This document shows, piece after piece, positions 37,301 through 49,600 of a DNA stretch of 64,000 nt. The number at the start of each line of letters is the position of its first letter. Position 1 is the first letter of the stretch. The stretch covers positions 1-64,000 of the forward strand of contig RCNN01000238.1 of assembly GCA_003667245.1 (NCBI GenBank). The letters are read 5' to 3'. The stretch is from Heterostelium multicystogenum (taxonomy: Eukaryota > Evosea > Eumycetozoa > Acytosteliales > Acytosteliaceae). A program made the position numbers and the translations under genes. The notes beneath the pieces were generated by a model. It saw only the letters and a list, made by a program, of their open reading frames with translations, was not told the DNA's origin and did no database searches.

Positions 37301-40300
37301 TTTTTGTTTACCTTCAGTTGATGATTTTGGTGTTTCACAATATATTATCGAGTCTGTTGATGATGAAACATCGCATGATTGAGATCCTATCTTGACTGTA
37401 GGTTTATCTCCAAAGTTTGATCCTTTAATTTCAACTTTAGTTTTAGATGACATTCTACCTTTGGATGGAGAGATATTATCTACTTTTGGTGCATCATATG
37501 AAAAGAATTGATTATTCTCAGATTGTTGTCCACCTACTGTAACCAAAATATTGAGATCTTTTCCTTCACCTTTGGGAACATTACATTCGACATTATTGTG
37601 ATTGATCCATTTAACTGATTGACATTTTGAGTCTCCGATTTTGACAAAGTTATTATCATCTTGTTGATTTCCACTGTTTGGAACGAAATTACTTCCAATT
37701 ATGGTTATAATGGAGCCACCTTTGGTTGGTGCATGATATTCTTTGTTTTCAATTATTGGTTCTGTAGGATTAAAAAATTTAGTTAAATTACATTTGTAAT
37801 ATTATGCTCAATGTAGTACTTACTGTTATAGGAGAATTTATCTTTGACATTTTGATTGGCAATATTGACTGTTAATGTTAAGTTTGTACCCACTCCAGAA
37901 GGTGATTGACAATGAATTTCATTAAAATCGATCCAAGACACAGATGTGCAAAGTTTATCTTCATTATTGATGGATATTGAAACATTTGAATTCTGTGGAT
38001 CGACATTCTTTGGAACAAAGTTGTTTCCTTTGATGGTAATCATTTCACCATTAGTATCACTATTTGAAATACTGGAAATAGTAGGTGATAAATATGAATA
38101 TAAGTAATTTTCAGTTTGATTTCCTATAACAATAGTCAGAGTAAGATTGGCACCGATACCAGGAGGCGATTGACATTGAGTTTCATTATAATCAACCCAA
38201 GTTATCGATGAGCAAAGTTTATCTTCACTATTGATGGATATTGAAACATTTGAATTCTGTGGATCGACATTCTTTGGCACAAAGTTGTTTCCTTTGATGG
38301 TGATCATGCTTCCTTTTGTTTCAGAGGATGTGACATCAGAAATATTGGGTGTATTGTATGAGAAATAATTATTGGTTTGGTTGAGTGTTTGATTTCCAAC
38401 AATTATGTTGATTGTCAAATTCATACCAATCCCAGGTGGGATTTCACATATCACCGATTGGGAATCATTCCATAATACCTTTGAGCAGTTTCTATCTCCA
38501 ATATAAACATTACTCGAACTTATATAAATATGTGGATCGACAATAGTGTCATTTATCAAATAGAATGGAACAAAGTTGTTGCCTTTGATTGTAATATTTT
38601 GATGTCCAGTTGTTGGAGAATCATAGAATTGTTCTATGATTGTTGGAGCCTGGTATGAAAAAGTTAAATGATTGGTTTCATTATTTGTCATTGATTGGTT
38701 TCCCACAATTACGGTAACTGGGAGATTGGCTCCGATTCCAGGTGGAGTTAAAATAATTACAGTAGAAGAATTATACCATATTCTTAGATTAGCTTCAAAG
38801 GGTCCTAAATACACTAAACTATGGTTTCCTTCAAGTGACTGACTATCTCCTACCATTTGAAAAGTTTCAAGATAATCGTAGAATATGAACAACATTTCGT
38901 TAGGAACAAAGTTTTCACCAGTAATGGTTATTTCCTGAAAACCATCGGTGATTCCAATAATTTGATTAATAGAATTCACAGTTGGAGGCAGATATGATAT
39001 TCCAAGCATGGTATTTGATGTCTGACCATCTAAATCAACAACAATACTGTAGTTGACACCGATATTGGGTGGTGCAAACATTTAATACATTCAAACTCCA
39101 TAGATCGAATCGAGGAATTCATTGCAATGTAGGGATCAAATGTTTCCTCTTCTTCATCAGTATCATTTCCAATGAGCGGTTGTTCGATTGGAATAGGTAT
39201 TGGATTTCCATCTTGGTCGAAATACTCTTTGTTTGGATAACAAGTATCGTAATCTTCTTCACAAAAGTCTGGAATGATTTTAATTGTAGGTTGAGTTGGG
39301 TCCAAGGGTATCAAAGTTGCGTTGAGATCTAAACCGATGGACCAACCAAGATCAACTCCAACAATCCAAAAGTAACCCCCAACAGTTGGTAGAGGCTCTT
39401 GTATGACTTGTAAAATAACAGGTGCTTTGAATTTGATGTTAAAATTCTATGTGGACTTTTGACCATCAACAACAAATGTAACCATATTAATTGATCCAGC
39501 CCCTCCAGGTGACAAACATGTAGCCTCTTTATCACTGATTCTTTTTGATGAAAGACATTCTTTTTCATCTATATAAATATTAAACTCTGTAGTTGATTTT
39601 ACTAAGTCCAAAATGAAGTCCACTGATTGTGATTATTGATGTGAAGTCAGAGGTGTATAAACTATTGATAGACACAGATGTAATGACTGGTGCTTTGAAA
39701 GAGATTAATCCGGAGTATACGGTAGTTTGTCCTTCTACAGTGATTATTAATTGTTTATTAACACCAGTTCCAACAGCAAAAACATCAAAATAGCTGGTTC
39801 CATCGGCATTGTTGACACCAGAGCTACATTGTTGTGGAACTTCATCTATAGTAACAATATATTGTTGTGATGAAGGTGTTGAAGTCATCAAGTTTGTACC
39901 AACAATTCTCAAGTTACTTCCAGATGGGTCAAAAATATTATTCAAAGGTGAAGGAGATATATCAATTATAGTTGGTTCTAATGGTACCATTTAAATTAGT
40001 AGATATTGAATGAGTTTAGTTAAAAAACTACTTACGATCATAAAAAAATTGATAGTCTTGTAATGTTGATTGAGGAGGAAGTATTTGATTTGGATAGGAA
40101 TGTGTAAAAGTGATATTAATTATTCCAAGTCCAGATCCTATGGGACAAATGATTGATTGGATGAATGGAGCGGTTGTAGGTTGAGTTGGATTTTTAATGC
40201 AAAGTTTATTATTTGCATACACTGGATGATTTAACAATTTCATACCACTCACTGTGATGGCATTGTTATCGTTGTTGGTTGGACCATGGAGGGGAGTGAC

Positions 40301-43192
40301 ATCAGTAACAATTATTCCCATTGGACATCCCTCAAGAGTTTCTCCTCTATCGAAATCTAATTGACTAGTTTTCTGAACACTACATATTTTGTTGTTGTAT
40401 TTGATGATACTGAATCCATCATTATCTTGTTTACCAATGTAGTAAGCCGTAACTTGTGATCCAAATTGATGGAATGTAGTTGCCATATTACAGTATAAGT
40501 TCCAAATGTCTGTGAGAACCTTTAAGATAAAGACTGTAGGTTTTTGGAAACAAAAATAACGTTCTTTTGAGCGAATTGAACGCTGTAGTTGTTCATCATC
40601 AATTGGAGATGTTTTTAGGATGTTGAAGATTTGGTTTGTTCTGACATCTTGATCATTTATCGAAACCCATTCATTAAGAAGGATATCTATTTGATTAGAA
40701 TCTATTCTTTTGTTGTCAAAACAAACATTGTTATTGATAAGGAATTGCTCTCCAGGAGTAGCATTTGATGGATTATAGATATTATCACATTCCTGACATT
40801 GATAAATGTTGTTTTCATCCAATAACTCCAACAACACCTTTTTCAATACATCTAAACCACCGTCGTAGCTGTCAATAACAGATATTAAATTGTTGGAGAA
40901 ACTGAGTACATCGGAAATGGAATTATTGATTTTGAGGACCTCGAGAATTGATTTCATACCAACCGTATCAATATTTAAATTAATGTCTAATGGCTGTCTA
41001 TTAGAATTATAGATGAAGAAGTTTTTTTGTCTCTTTGATTGACCAATTAATTGCCAGAGGTATGAAGTTATATAACCTTCTGATTTGATAGGATTATATT
41101 TTCCATATTTATCTTCAAACACTTTGATATCAACAGGCCTTGAGGAACATTCATATATTATTTCTGGCTTTATTTGACTTGAATAACCAAATAAAATCTA
41201 CATATTTATATATTAATTAAATTTACATTTACATATAACATTTATATTTACAACATACCTCTTTAAATTTCATAGTAAATGAATTGATAATTGATTTGTT
41301 TAAAGCATTTGATGCTGAGGTTAATGGTTCCATTGATATTGGAGATTCAACAGAGAATAATGGATTTATCAATTTTACCATGTGAATTACAAATGATTTG
41401 ATAACATTTTCAACACAAAATCTATTGAAATAAATGGTAATACCAGGTGACTGATTTATATATGCCATATCTCCATCAACCGTAATATTTAGATCTAGTG
41501 ATTGGTTTGTTGTTATTATGTCACCAAACAATTCAGTTCTGATATCAATCAGTTGTTGGAACAATCTGTAGCACATCATTTTTGAATTGGATGAAGGATC
41601 TGCAATCAAAGCTTTCTTATCGTGGTCAAAAGAAGATTCTACATATATAACTTCATTGGTAGTGATATCGGAGAATCTTAATAATCTAGAGATATCATTC
41701 AATAATATTTTAGGATTGTACTGCCATTCCGTAGAGATTATTATGTCATTATATGGAGACGAGATAAACTCTCGATTTACCCCAATAGTTTCAAGTAACT
41801 TGGGAGTTAAAGAAGAGTCTATAGGAGTAACAACTACTTTGGTCATTGGAAGAAATGTGCTTTTCATTGCTTGTGAATAATATATGGTCCTTTCATCCCA
41901 CTGTGAAGTATTCAATGTAGCATCGAACAACAATTTACCTTTGAATATTTGGATGTTGTTAATAGCCATTAATTTCCATAATCCTGAGAGAAATAGAGAA
42001 CCATTTGAGATTTCAATGCAAATTGCCACGCCACTTCCAATCTAAAACAACAAAGTTAAAATAAAAATAATGTACAAATATTAAACTACTTACACCTGTA
42101 TGATCATAATCACCAATACAGAATTTATTATCATTGAAGGCAATGGTATCTCTTGAAGTATCAGACATCCAACTCATTGATTCTGGAATTAATGAATTTG
42201 CATAAGATTGTGGAAGGTTGTACTGAAATACTCCAATCAATCCATTTGGCAACTTATAATGATCCTTAAATTTAAGTTAATATCTTTAAAAGTTTGATTG
42301 AAAAGTGTTGAACTTACTGGAATAGTTATCATCATATTGGGTACAAACAAAGAATCAAAAGGAGTCACACCGGCAACCATTTTCAAAATGCTATTATTTT
42401 CGGAAATGGTTTTCGTGAAGGAGTCAGATGAAGTAGGAGCATTGGAAAAAGCATTTAAAAGACCACTGGAAGAAAGTCTACTATTAGATGGTAGTGATGT
42501 GGAATATATAAAGGGCTTAGCTTTAGAAATAACATTGGCAATTTCTTCTATATTTTCAAAGGAATAGCAAAAAAATGAATGTCCAAAACTATAATCCACA
42601 GTTGAATATTCATCTTTCATATCACCAGAGAGTTGATAGTCAAAAGGAAACCAAGAAGATGGAGATGAAGATGGAAGAACAATATCATGTGTATACTTAT
42701 TAACGATTGGGAACCCATCTTTGGTGTGCCAAATATGAATACCATGACCTGATGTTTCATTAAACATTAAAATTCCCTTTCCTGTATTACTATTGATAAC
42801 TGATTTATCAAATACATTCGGTAGCTTATCCCCACTTTGGTCATTGCTCCATGGTTGATCGTTATATAAAATATAACTAGAGGTTGCTGCTAAATTAAGT
42901 GTTCGAGCCAGAGATCTATTCCTTTCATTTATTTCTAGTTGCAAAGAGACTGATGAGAAACTGTCACTGTAAAAATAATTATTGGTGAATGGAAGTTTCT
43001 TAGAGTACCACCAGTCTACTTTATCTCCGCTTGTAGATATACAATCAGGACCTGCAATTGCTGAAATAACTATTTATATCAAAGTTTTGTTAGAAAAATA
43101 CATGTATGTAATCTTATTTTTAGTTTTCTAACAGTCCTGCACTTACCAAAAGAAGTTATTATTAGAAAGGAATATATAATATTTTTATTCAT
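31310..43192 (-). CDS. giant secreted protein: DNase II-like pseudoenzyme, IPT/TIG array, SdrD-B modules; 11 exons
   Basis: Exons (minus): 43192-43147, 43060-42318, 42264-42094, 42041-41259, 41197-40037, 39977-37824, 37761-35579, 35487-34209, 34136-34009, 33940-32732, 32665-31310; about 3,737 codons. Exon 1 and the start of exon 2 give a signal peptide (MNKNIIYSFLIITSFAIAG). The DNase II-like domain follows: CISTSGDKVDWWYSKKLP, YNDQPW, NTGKGILMF, GHSFFCYSF, FCIGD. A cysteine-containing middle module (41197-40350) precedes about 12 IPT/TIG domains, an acidic/Pro and Ser/Thr-rich mucin-like stretch, and three SdrD-B-type modules (D.N.NNIYD cores), each followed by an LQYG.FNL.N block. N-glycosylation sequons are very frequent. 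No membrane anchor is seen. Frame breaks lie near 39600 and 39082, with in-frame stops at 39447-39449 (TAG) and 32768-32770 (TGA). It lacks the MRH domains of its divergent partner. Confidence 0.82.
32950..35990 (-). other. three SdrD-B/CnaB-like modules
   Basis: Cores are GTLFVDKNMNNIYDQGE (about 35985-35935), NGLVFNDTNFDNDYQSNLD (about 34494) and NGYIFNDTNQNNIYDEG (about 33150). Each is followed by an FxYxxxN-type strand typical of the SdrD-B fold (NGYYSLETL, NGSYIFTNL, FGFYNYSIE). Between them are repeated blocks with LPFGQF/IPYGKF and LQYGTFNLSN motifs. Confidence 0.7.
35990..36740 (-). other. acidic, Pro-rich and Ser/Thr-rich linker
   Basis: Encodes SSSSEDSSSSGSDSKDC, a C-rich CQGPDCEDIECQGMDCDG motif, Pro-rich segments, then a long Thr/Ser run (TTSSSSTTTATTSTSTTSTT) ending in TPTPSPK. 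Composition suits an extended, O-glycosylated stalk between the IPT array and the SdrD-B modules. Confidence 0.7.
36750..40350 (-). other. array of about twelve IPT/TIG domains
   Basis: Each unit starts with P.I..I.P/S...G and carries an ITI.G.NF core (for example EITITGENFVP, NITIKGNNFVP, MITIKGNNFVP, YEITLSGNNF), then C....PPG.G.NL.....V.NQ. IPT/TIG domains are immunoglobulin-like folds common in dictyostelid adhesion and recognition proteins. The two units at about 37905-38310 are nearly identical. Confidence 0.85.
41990..43045 (-). other. DNase II-like domain lacking both catalytic histidines
   Basis: Compared with the partner domain on the plus strand, GHAKG becomes NTGKG (42774-42788) and DHSK becomes DTSR (42151-42162). 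Both catalytic His positions are therefore Thr, and the second motif Lys is Arg. The scaffold is kept: VDWWYSKKLP, YNDQPW, the GHSFFCYSF core and FCIGDYDHTG...GSGVAICIE. A nearby HTKDG string aligns to the later VHS.P.FP segment of DNase II, not to the catalytic motif. Confidence 0.8.
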
Positions 43193-43696
43193 TCTCCACT
43201 AATAACTAATACTTTGATTTGATTACTAGAACAGTAATAGGTTTGAATTACCTCATCCTCATCCAGCACAACATTTTTTTCCGTCGGTCATAAGGTTCTC
43301 TCCTCTAAATATCAAATATTCAGTTGAAGCACTTTTTCATTGTAAATGTGGGTGATTTTAGACAAGGGCTATTGATAAAAGTTCGATTTATGATTAGTTT
43401 TAATGTGATGTTTTTGCAAGATGATATGAAATGTATGTGGTGGTTGTGGGAAACTTATATAAAAAGAGAGATTTTTGGAAAAACAAATTCCAATCAAAGA
43501 TTTTTTTAATTTTTGAGGTGCACTTGTTTACTTTTTTAGTAGAAAATAGGGGGGGGTCAGAGGTTTGAAGGAAAAAACATGTTTTTGATCAAATTGTTTT
43601 TATAATTGCGTGTGAAACCACTTAACATGTGGAATCATTTTTATTTAAATCTATTGTAGTTAAGTTGTCTTAACAGAAAATAATAATACAACTATA
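43193..43696. promoter_or_regulatory. shared divergent promoter region of the two DNase II/IPT genes
   Basis: 504 bp separate the two start codons, so both promoters must lie here unless one is alternative. Visible features are a G-run of eight to nine at about 43549-43557, an adjacent T-rich stretch, TTTTTGATCAAATTG at about 43584-43598 (sharing its core with the hairpin arms at 27.4 kb) and ACAACTATA just before the plus-strand ATG. No factor site can be assigned with confidence. Confidence 0.6.
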
Positions 43697-46600
43697 ATGA
43701 AAAGAATTAAACTAGTAATATTAGTTGTTTTATTTATTACCTTTTTATCCTCAGTAGTGTTTTCTACAACCACTTTGAATAGGAATGTCTTTTATTGTCA
43801 GGGAGACGAAGTTGTCATCCATACAACTGACCTTGACATGAGCAAGATGGAAGTCTCACTTCTCCATGAAACAGATAATATCAATCTGGTTTCATCAAGG
43901 GAAAAACTTGACACATATTCTTATTCAATCGAAGATGGTAGAAATTGCCATCCTAAGTATTCCCTTATAATAAAGGAGGATAAAAAAATCCGATTTTCTC
44001 AAGAAGTTGAATTAAGAAGTAAATATTAATCATATAAAAATTGTACAATAAGAATAATTAATAATTTAATTCAAACATAATAGATCTGGAAATTACTGAG
44101 GTACTTCCAAAAGTAGTAAACATTATATCTCAAAGAGATTTGACCATAAAAATAAATAACTTTATTCCTAATGCATTACTCCCTAAAATCTGGATTGGAA
44201 AACCAGAAACTGACCAATTAGAAACCGAAAATGTTAATTTTGATCAGCAAAATAACATTCTGACTTGTAGGACCAAACCACCAGGTGATCAATCAAAAAT
44301 CCTTACAACGATAAAAACTGTAATACTTGAGTTTGAAAAGTTCATATATTATAATTCTAAATGTGATATTTTTTTTAATTGATAAAGGTATAAAATATAA
44401 ATCCACAACCAACTTTAACAGATCTCTTAACATTTAACTAATATTAAACAATATAATATTTAATATCTAGAAATTTCGATTGAAAATCCTTATTATTCAT
44501 CTTTAAAAATAACAAATGAATTTATTTTCCATATTCCTGGAAGATCCCAGGATCCACAGTATTTCTCAGACGACTGGTCCACTCACTGGCCAAACTGAAA
44601 TCGAAATTCTTGGAAACAGACCTTTACAATATCAAAATGAAGGTGACAATAAATGGACTGGATTGCCAAATTTTAGGTAAACCCAATGACAAACAGATTA
44701 AAATATTAACTCCTCCTAGTAAAACACCTAACATCCCATTCGATGTAAGTATATACTATACTATTTAATAATATTTCATTTACTAATTTATTGATGAAAT
44801 TCTTTTAATTTATTATCTAAGGTTGTTGTTTCAATAAAATTCCAAGGAGTTTAAAACATGAATCCCAACAATTCACTTATATTGGACTGGAGGTCACAAA
44901 ATCTGATTATATGATCTACATGAATGACATGATTACCATTAATGGAAAATCTTTTGACAGTATTAGCCAATATAAATTGTATATCGACAACTAAGAGGAG
45001 CCATCTGAAATTTATAAGATTAACGAAAAAAGTATCCATGTTAACGTCCAATATAGAACCACTGATTCCAAATTAAATGTTCACTTAGGATTCAATACCC
45101 AAAAAGTCGATGTTGGAAACAATTTCATTTATTAGTGAGTACTATCTATCAATGTAAACAAAACAAATACTAATTTATATATATATTAAAGAGCCAGAGA
45201 TCTCTTTTGATGCCAATACACCCCTCACCACCTACTTTTTATCGAATGAATATAGTCTCATTATTACACCAAACTTTCCATGTAGTCCAGAGAATAATTT
45301 GATTTTAAAGATTGGAGAAAATGAAGCTACTTGTACCAGTTTAGAAAATGATAATCAAAAAAGTAAAATGCATTGTTCCAAAATCCTCCATTCCTAGATC
45401 TTCAACTATTGAATTTTCAAAGAAGTACTATAAGGGAATACCACTAGTTCATCCTGATCCTTTTGTTTATTCATGTAAGCTGATATCCGAACAAGCCTGT
45501 TACTTTTTCATATTTTCTAATTTTACAATAGTACCTATTTTAGAACTCTCTAATATAAAGTCAAGTGAAATCATTACTAATGGTAATAATAAAATAATAA
45601 TAACTGGTCGTTATCTGGAGAAAAATTGCATCTATTAGGATTGGAAAACTCATGAAAGTTGACAACAAAGAGTGCACTTACAATGCTGATAATGGATTAG
45701 AGAAGATCGAATGTCCGTTAATACCAGGGATTACCGGAATCCAAGATGTTTCCATTATTATACAAACAACTAACATGGAGTACCCTATTTTCACAAGTAC
45801 CAACTCTCGCTTAAAATTCCATTATAATGGTAAAGAACTTAAATAATAATCAATTAAACACTAATCTTATTAATTAATATTAATAATTTTTTATTTAAGT
45901 CCGTCAATTATTAAACTATCAAGCAACAAATCTTCTAAAAAGAGTACAGATACTATTACACTCACCATAAATCCAGGTGAGGTAGCTACAAATACTCTGG
46001 TTGGAAGATTAATAAAAAAAGACAAAAACGGAAATGAGATCGTTTTGTGCTCGTTCGATAGTTTCGTAGCGTCCCCAGGTAGTATATACTTTTCAATCAG
46101 CATGCAACAAACCTAAAGACAAAAACATTGGAATCTATAATGTTCATTTAAGTGGAGAACTCAACGGAAAAACAGTTGTTGCAATTGAAAAGGTTACATA
46201 TTATAATTATGGTCCTGTGTGTATTGGTTATGGTCAAGATAATCCCCCAGTTTCATGGTCATTTACCTATCGTTTAGGTGGTAGTCAAGTCAACAATTTA
46301 GAAGAACGAAACGGATATCTTTTATAGTGACGAGATCAATGACAATCTTCGTTTTTATGATGGATTCACACCTGGATCAAGTCATCCAGAGAGTCCATTT
46401 TCAAAAACATTTTCTCAACATGTTGACTATAATCATATCCCGTATAATGATCAAAGTCCTAAAAGTAATTTATTTGGAGGAGCAGACGGTCATGCCAAAG
46501 GATATGTCATTTGGGAATATGAAGACGGCAATGCATTTGGAATCCATGTAATCCACTCAATACCCAAAATTCCCTATTGCTTCTGGTAACCAATGGTTGA

Positions 46601-49600
46601 GATCTACCCCAAAATATGGTATCCAATCCGGTTAATGGACAGCATATATTTTGTTATCAATTCAATGATTTTAAATCTGTCATAGACTACATGTCATGGA
46701 ATAATGTTGCTCTCATGAAAATCATGAATACTAATGACAGGAACGACTGTGATATTCAGAGTTTGTCTTGTACAAACAACATAAAATTGCCCGCCAGGAT
46801 CAACATGTACTGTAAATAACTACTGTTCTGGTACTGAAGGCAGCTGCAATAGGAAATATGGACTATTTCAAAGAGATGACTCTGTTATACCAATATTTGG
46901 AGATTGGTTTGTTAGGAAAGAAAACCAGAAATTTTGCTGAACTCACTGTTGCTCAAAAAAGACAAATAAGATGTCGAGATAGAATAAGAGATGTCTTTAA
47001 TATCAATCTATCAAATTTGAAAAATAATCCAGAATATACACCCTATAAAAACAGCATAAATGATCTGAAGAAGGTCATGAATACACTAGATTTGAAAGAT
47101 ATTATCACAAATCAAGGTGTATGTAGACAATCACATTATTTGAGGACTCACAACAAAGAAATACTGAGTCAATGTGAACTTTACTACAAAGCGTACGAAG
47201 TTGCTCTCGGTAAAATACAAAACGAGGTAACAAAATCAAAGAATGATTTCATTAATGCTAGAGATAAACTCTTTAATTCAATAGACTGGGATGCCTTTAG
47301 TCAAAGATCCCTTGAAAACTACTGCTATGGAACTTCTGGCCCAATACAGATCTATGGAATACATGATCAAACTAAATCACTCAATGCACAAATGTTCTAT
47401 AAGACTACTTTGGGTTATTACTATGGTAAGACCTTTCAAAACACATATGAAACCATTAAAGAGTGGGCTGTGGATTTTGCCTACAAAGAGGAATCTATTA
47501 TTCCCCCGGTACCATATGCATCTGGTGGAGGTGATTATGAATTCATAGATATAAGTGTCCCTTGGGAATTAGTCATTAGTCCCAAAGCGAGAACTAACTA
47601 TGAAGACACGGACTTTTACGGAGACAAGCATTTGTATGACGGCATTGATTTATGGGAGGTGGTGGCCACTAAATATCTTAAAAAGAAAATGTACGTGGGT
47701 CCCTATTTAAGGGGTTTCAAACCCTTATATCCAACTGCATCGATTGCTGCTATTGGTCAAATAGGTATGTATTCTTTCATTTTTTAAATTTAAATAGAAA
47801 CGAACACTGACTTTATACTTTAGTACTTCCAAGAAATCTTGTCAAAAGAAAAATAAACAATGTTGAGCAGGAGTATTTTAGACGAGATTATAGTTCACAA
47901 AATGATCATTCAAAGATTGGATTTAGCATGTTCCCTAATTATAATGATGACTTTAGTAGTAATGGTAAATACTTGAAAAATACTTAAAAAAGAACATTGT
48001 TTTAATTCTATTAATCGACATGTAGATAATATGTTTTGTGTTGGAGATTCTAATAGACATTCTAATCAGGTAAGATATTTTCACGACATTATTGATAAAA
48101 AAAATAATGCAAAACCAAAATATTGACACTTATTATTGATCATTAGCCTAAAAGAGGAGGAGGTATCTTTTGTATTCAAAATCGAAATCTTGTTATACAA
48201 TTCCATCAATTTATGAAGTCATATAGAACTAGAACAGTATGTATAGAAATTCATTGTACAATAATCTCCCTCATAATAATATTTATTCATTCTTTCACAT
48301 CACCAGCCAAATCCACCCTATATTCAAATTCACTATAAAGAAAAGGCACCACTGTTGAGAGGAATGGTAGAAACAAACTATCAAAGTAGTCAGAGGTACA
48401 TGGGACAAGCAGGTCACTGTTGAAATCAAGGATTGTAATAGTATTGACTATTCTCCACCTCTTAAAATACATGAATCTGCTTCCAAAAACAATTTTCAAA
48501 AGATATTTTACATTAATATGATGAGAAATACTCTAGGCTCCAATGTAGAGCTTAAACAATCACCAAAACCACATCTATTTAGAATGTATCCAGAAGTGTT
48601 TAATGACCAAGAACTTATGACACAACAATGCCCCCAAGGTAAAACAGTCACTGCATTCTTTGTTTGTTGGCATCCCAACATTGCATCGATCTGTTCAGCA
48701 CCAAATCTAAAGACCTTCGAATTCACTGGAACTTGCTCTCAAAACAATGCCATTAGATTTCTTCTGACAGAAAATTCAGTCAACAATGTTGTCATTCCTC
48801 ATCCAAAAGATTCTTATGATGAATCAACAACAATTGAAAATATTAATGAATACAAACTTAGTAATATTCATATAGAACATTTGGAGGAAATTGCTTCCAT
48901 CAAGAAATTGATTAACGACCGTATCTCACAAAAGATTCCTGATGATTTTGTCTTTCAAATGATCTATAGTCGAGATCTTAAAGTTAAATCAGTGTATATG
49001 CGACCATATATCTACTATAGTTACACTAATATCAAAGATATTAATAGAGAACAACTCATTTTAAATATATGCTCTTTAGCTATGCTGATTCTATACAATA
49101 TATCTCCTCATATGGATGGGTTCAGGGTGCATTTTTTGCACTATCGAAACATTTATCACAAGCACCAAAAGAAACCAACCCAAAAGATTACATGAATCTC
49201 TTCCCTCTTGATTCAGATTTCGATATTATAAAAGGCTTAAAGTAAGTTAATTTTTTAATTAATATTCTTATTTTAACATATAACTAATAGGTTTCATAAT
49301 ACTAATAGACAACCCGGAGGTGATTTCCAGATACCGTAAGTATCTTGTATCCAAATTACCTTCTATTTTTACTAACAATATCGATAATCATTGAAAAACA
49401 AGATTAAAATCATTAGATAGCACAGAATTCTACCTTAGTTCAATGGTGGTTTGGGAGTTGTTGGATGATTCATCCTTTGTTGAATTAATTGTTGAAGAAT
49501 TATCAGAGATTTATTTTGAACAAAGTTTTCCTCAAACAATAACCCACTTTTTGAGGAATTTAAGAACCTCAAAAGATGTTATTTTTCAAATTTCTAAAAT

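Noticed and set aside
42727..42741. HTKDG string in the minus-strand DNase II-like domain as a catalytic H-x-K motif
   Set aside because: It aligns to the later VHS.P.FP segment of DNase II (HSIPKFP in the partner), not to the GHAKG position, which is NTGKG.
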